Of a stretch of DNA of 51,009 nucleotides, positions 50,824-51,009 are shown piece by piece. Source of the stretch: JBDTVS01 sp040007095 (GTDB lineage: Bacteria; Acidobacteriota; Vicinamibacteria; Vicinamibacterales; CAVVIG01); contig JBDTVS010000186.1 of NCBI GenBank assembly GCA_040007095.1, positions 1-51,009 on the forward strand. The letters are read 5' to 3'. The notes under the pieces are model-generated. The model saw nothing but the letters and a program-made list of their open reading frames with translations, had not been told where the DNA came from and made no database searches. How positions within the stretch are numbered: position 1 is the stretch's first letter; the number at the start of each line of letters is the position of its first letter. The position numbers were made by a program, and so were the translations under genes.

Positions 50824-51009
50824 TTTGCGCGCTCACCTTGAAGAACCGCGCCTGCAGCACCGAGGTCGGCGCGAGCCAGCTGCCCGCCGACGTAGCCGTG
50901 GCCGGGACAAACGCCTGGTTGTACGTCAACACCGCCGCGCTGTTGAACACGTTGTAGATATCGACGCCGACGTTGGTCCGGACGCGGCCGATGCGGATGT
51001 TCTTCGCGA
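50813..51009 (-). CDS. C-terminus of a third TonB-dependent receptor (cut by window edge)
   Basis: Reading in from the right edge gives about 65 codons: IRIGRVRTNVGVDIYNVFNS, a Thr/Ala loop, GSWLAPTSVLQARFFKVSAQIDF and a TAG stop at 50813. This matches the last barrel strands of the two complete receptors (for example LNVGLDLYNIFN...WLQPTTVL near 49790-49900), including the terminal Phe. The rest of the gene lies outside the window. Confidence 0.9.
   Translation of the reverse strand, partial: AKNIRIGRVRTNVGVDIYNVFNSAAVLTYNQAFVPATATSAGSWLAPTSVLQARFFKVSAQIDF

Overview
This is a very GC-rich window with dense, mostly co-directional genes and almost every protein exported. It carries three Oar-type TonB-dependent receptors with N-terminal carboxypeptidase-regulatory domains (one cut by the right edge), three DUF1587/1595/1592/1588/1585 heme-c proteins (one cut by the left edge), two DUF1552 proteins, periplasmic ankyrin proteins and a propeller-sensor histidine kinase. 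That mix is typical of Acidobacteriota, most likely Vicinamibacteria (old subdivision 6). The assignment is inference from gene content; there is no rRNA here.

Layout. (1) 1-2119 (-): a DUF1592-family protein cut by the window start, then a spacer with one small zinc-ribbon candidate. (2) 2878-19719 (-): a probable 12-gene operon. In transcription order it holds DUF1592, DUF1552, ankyrin protein, cytochrome c, beta-propeller, type-B carboxylesterase, family III CoA-transferase, two 2-hydroxyacyl-CoA dehydratase/benzoyl-CoA reductase-like subunits, an MFS transporter, a double alpha/beta-hydrolase and a single alpha/beta-hydrolase. Six of the eleven junctions overlap (4 to 11 bases); the others have 5 to 50 base gaps. 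The order suggests release of an ester-linked substrate outside the cytoplasm, uptake, CoA activation and radical-type reduction or dehydration. (3) 19.5-22.0 kb: a gene graveyard with two decayed TonB-receptor fragments and a frameshifted DUF1587 fragment around intact cold-shock and VOC genes. One receptor fragment is fused in frame, behind a strong ribosome binding site, to the DUF1592 gene that opens the long operon. (4) 22.0-30.5 kb: exported Zn-alcohol dehydrogenase, metallo-hydrolase, a broken metallo-beta-lactamase-fold gene, then three exported enzymes in one operon (HpcH/HpaI aldolase, cytochrome-PQQ dehydrogenase, enolase-superfamily dehydratase-like protein). These could form an oxidation-dehydration-aldol pathway in the periplasm. 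(5) 31.5-35.5 kb: TonB receptor and exported double-VOC protein behind a promoter with a tandem 19-bp operator-like repeat. (6) 35.5-41.2 kb: a second DUF1592-DUF1552-ankyrin module, whose DUF1592 gene is bracketed by diverged ~150-170 bp inverted repeats. (7) 41.7-50 kb: sulfatase, propeller-sensor kinase and LuxR-type regulator, divergent from a TonB receptor across a palindromic operator: a PUL-like locus without SusD. (8) Right edge: an arylsulfotransferase-like remnant, a protein with two CGPCD repeats, and the C-terminus of a third TonB receptor.

I saw no tRNA, rRNA, CRISPR array, transposase or integrase. Starts were chosen from Shine-Dalgarno spacing, stop/start overlaps and signal peptides, and are stated where ambiguous.
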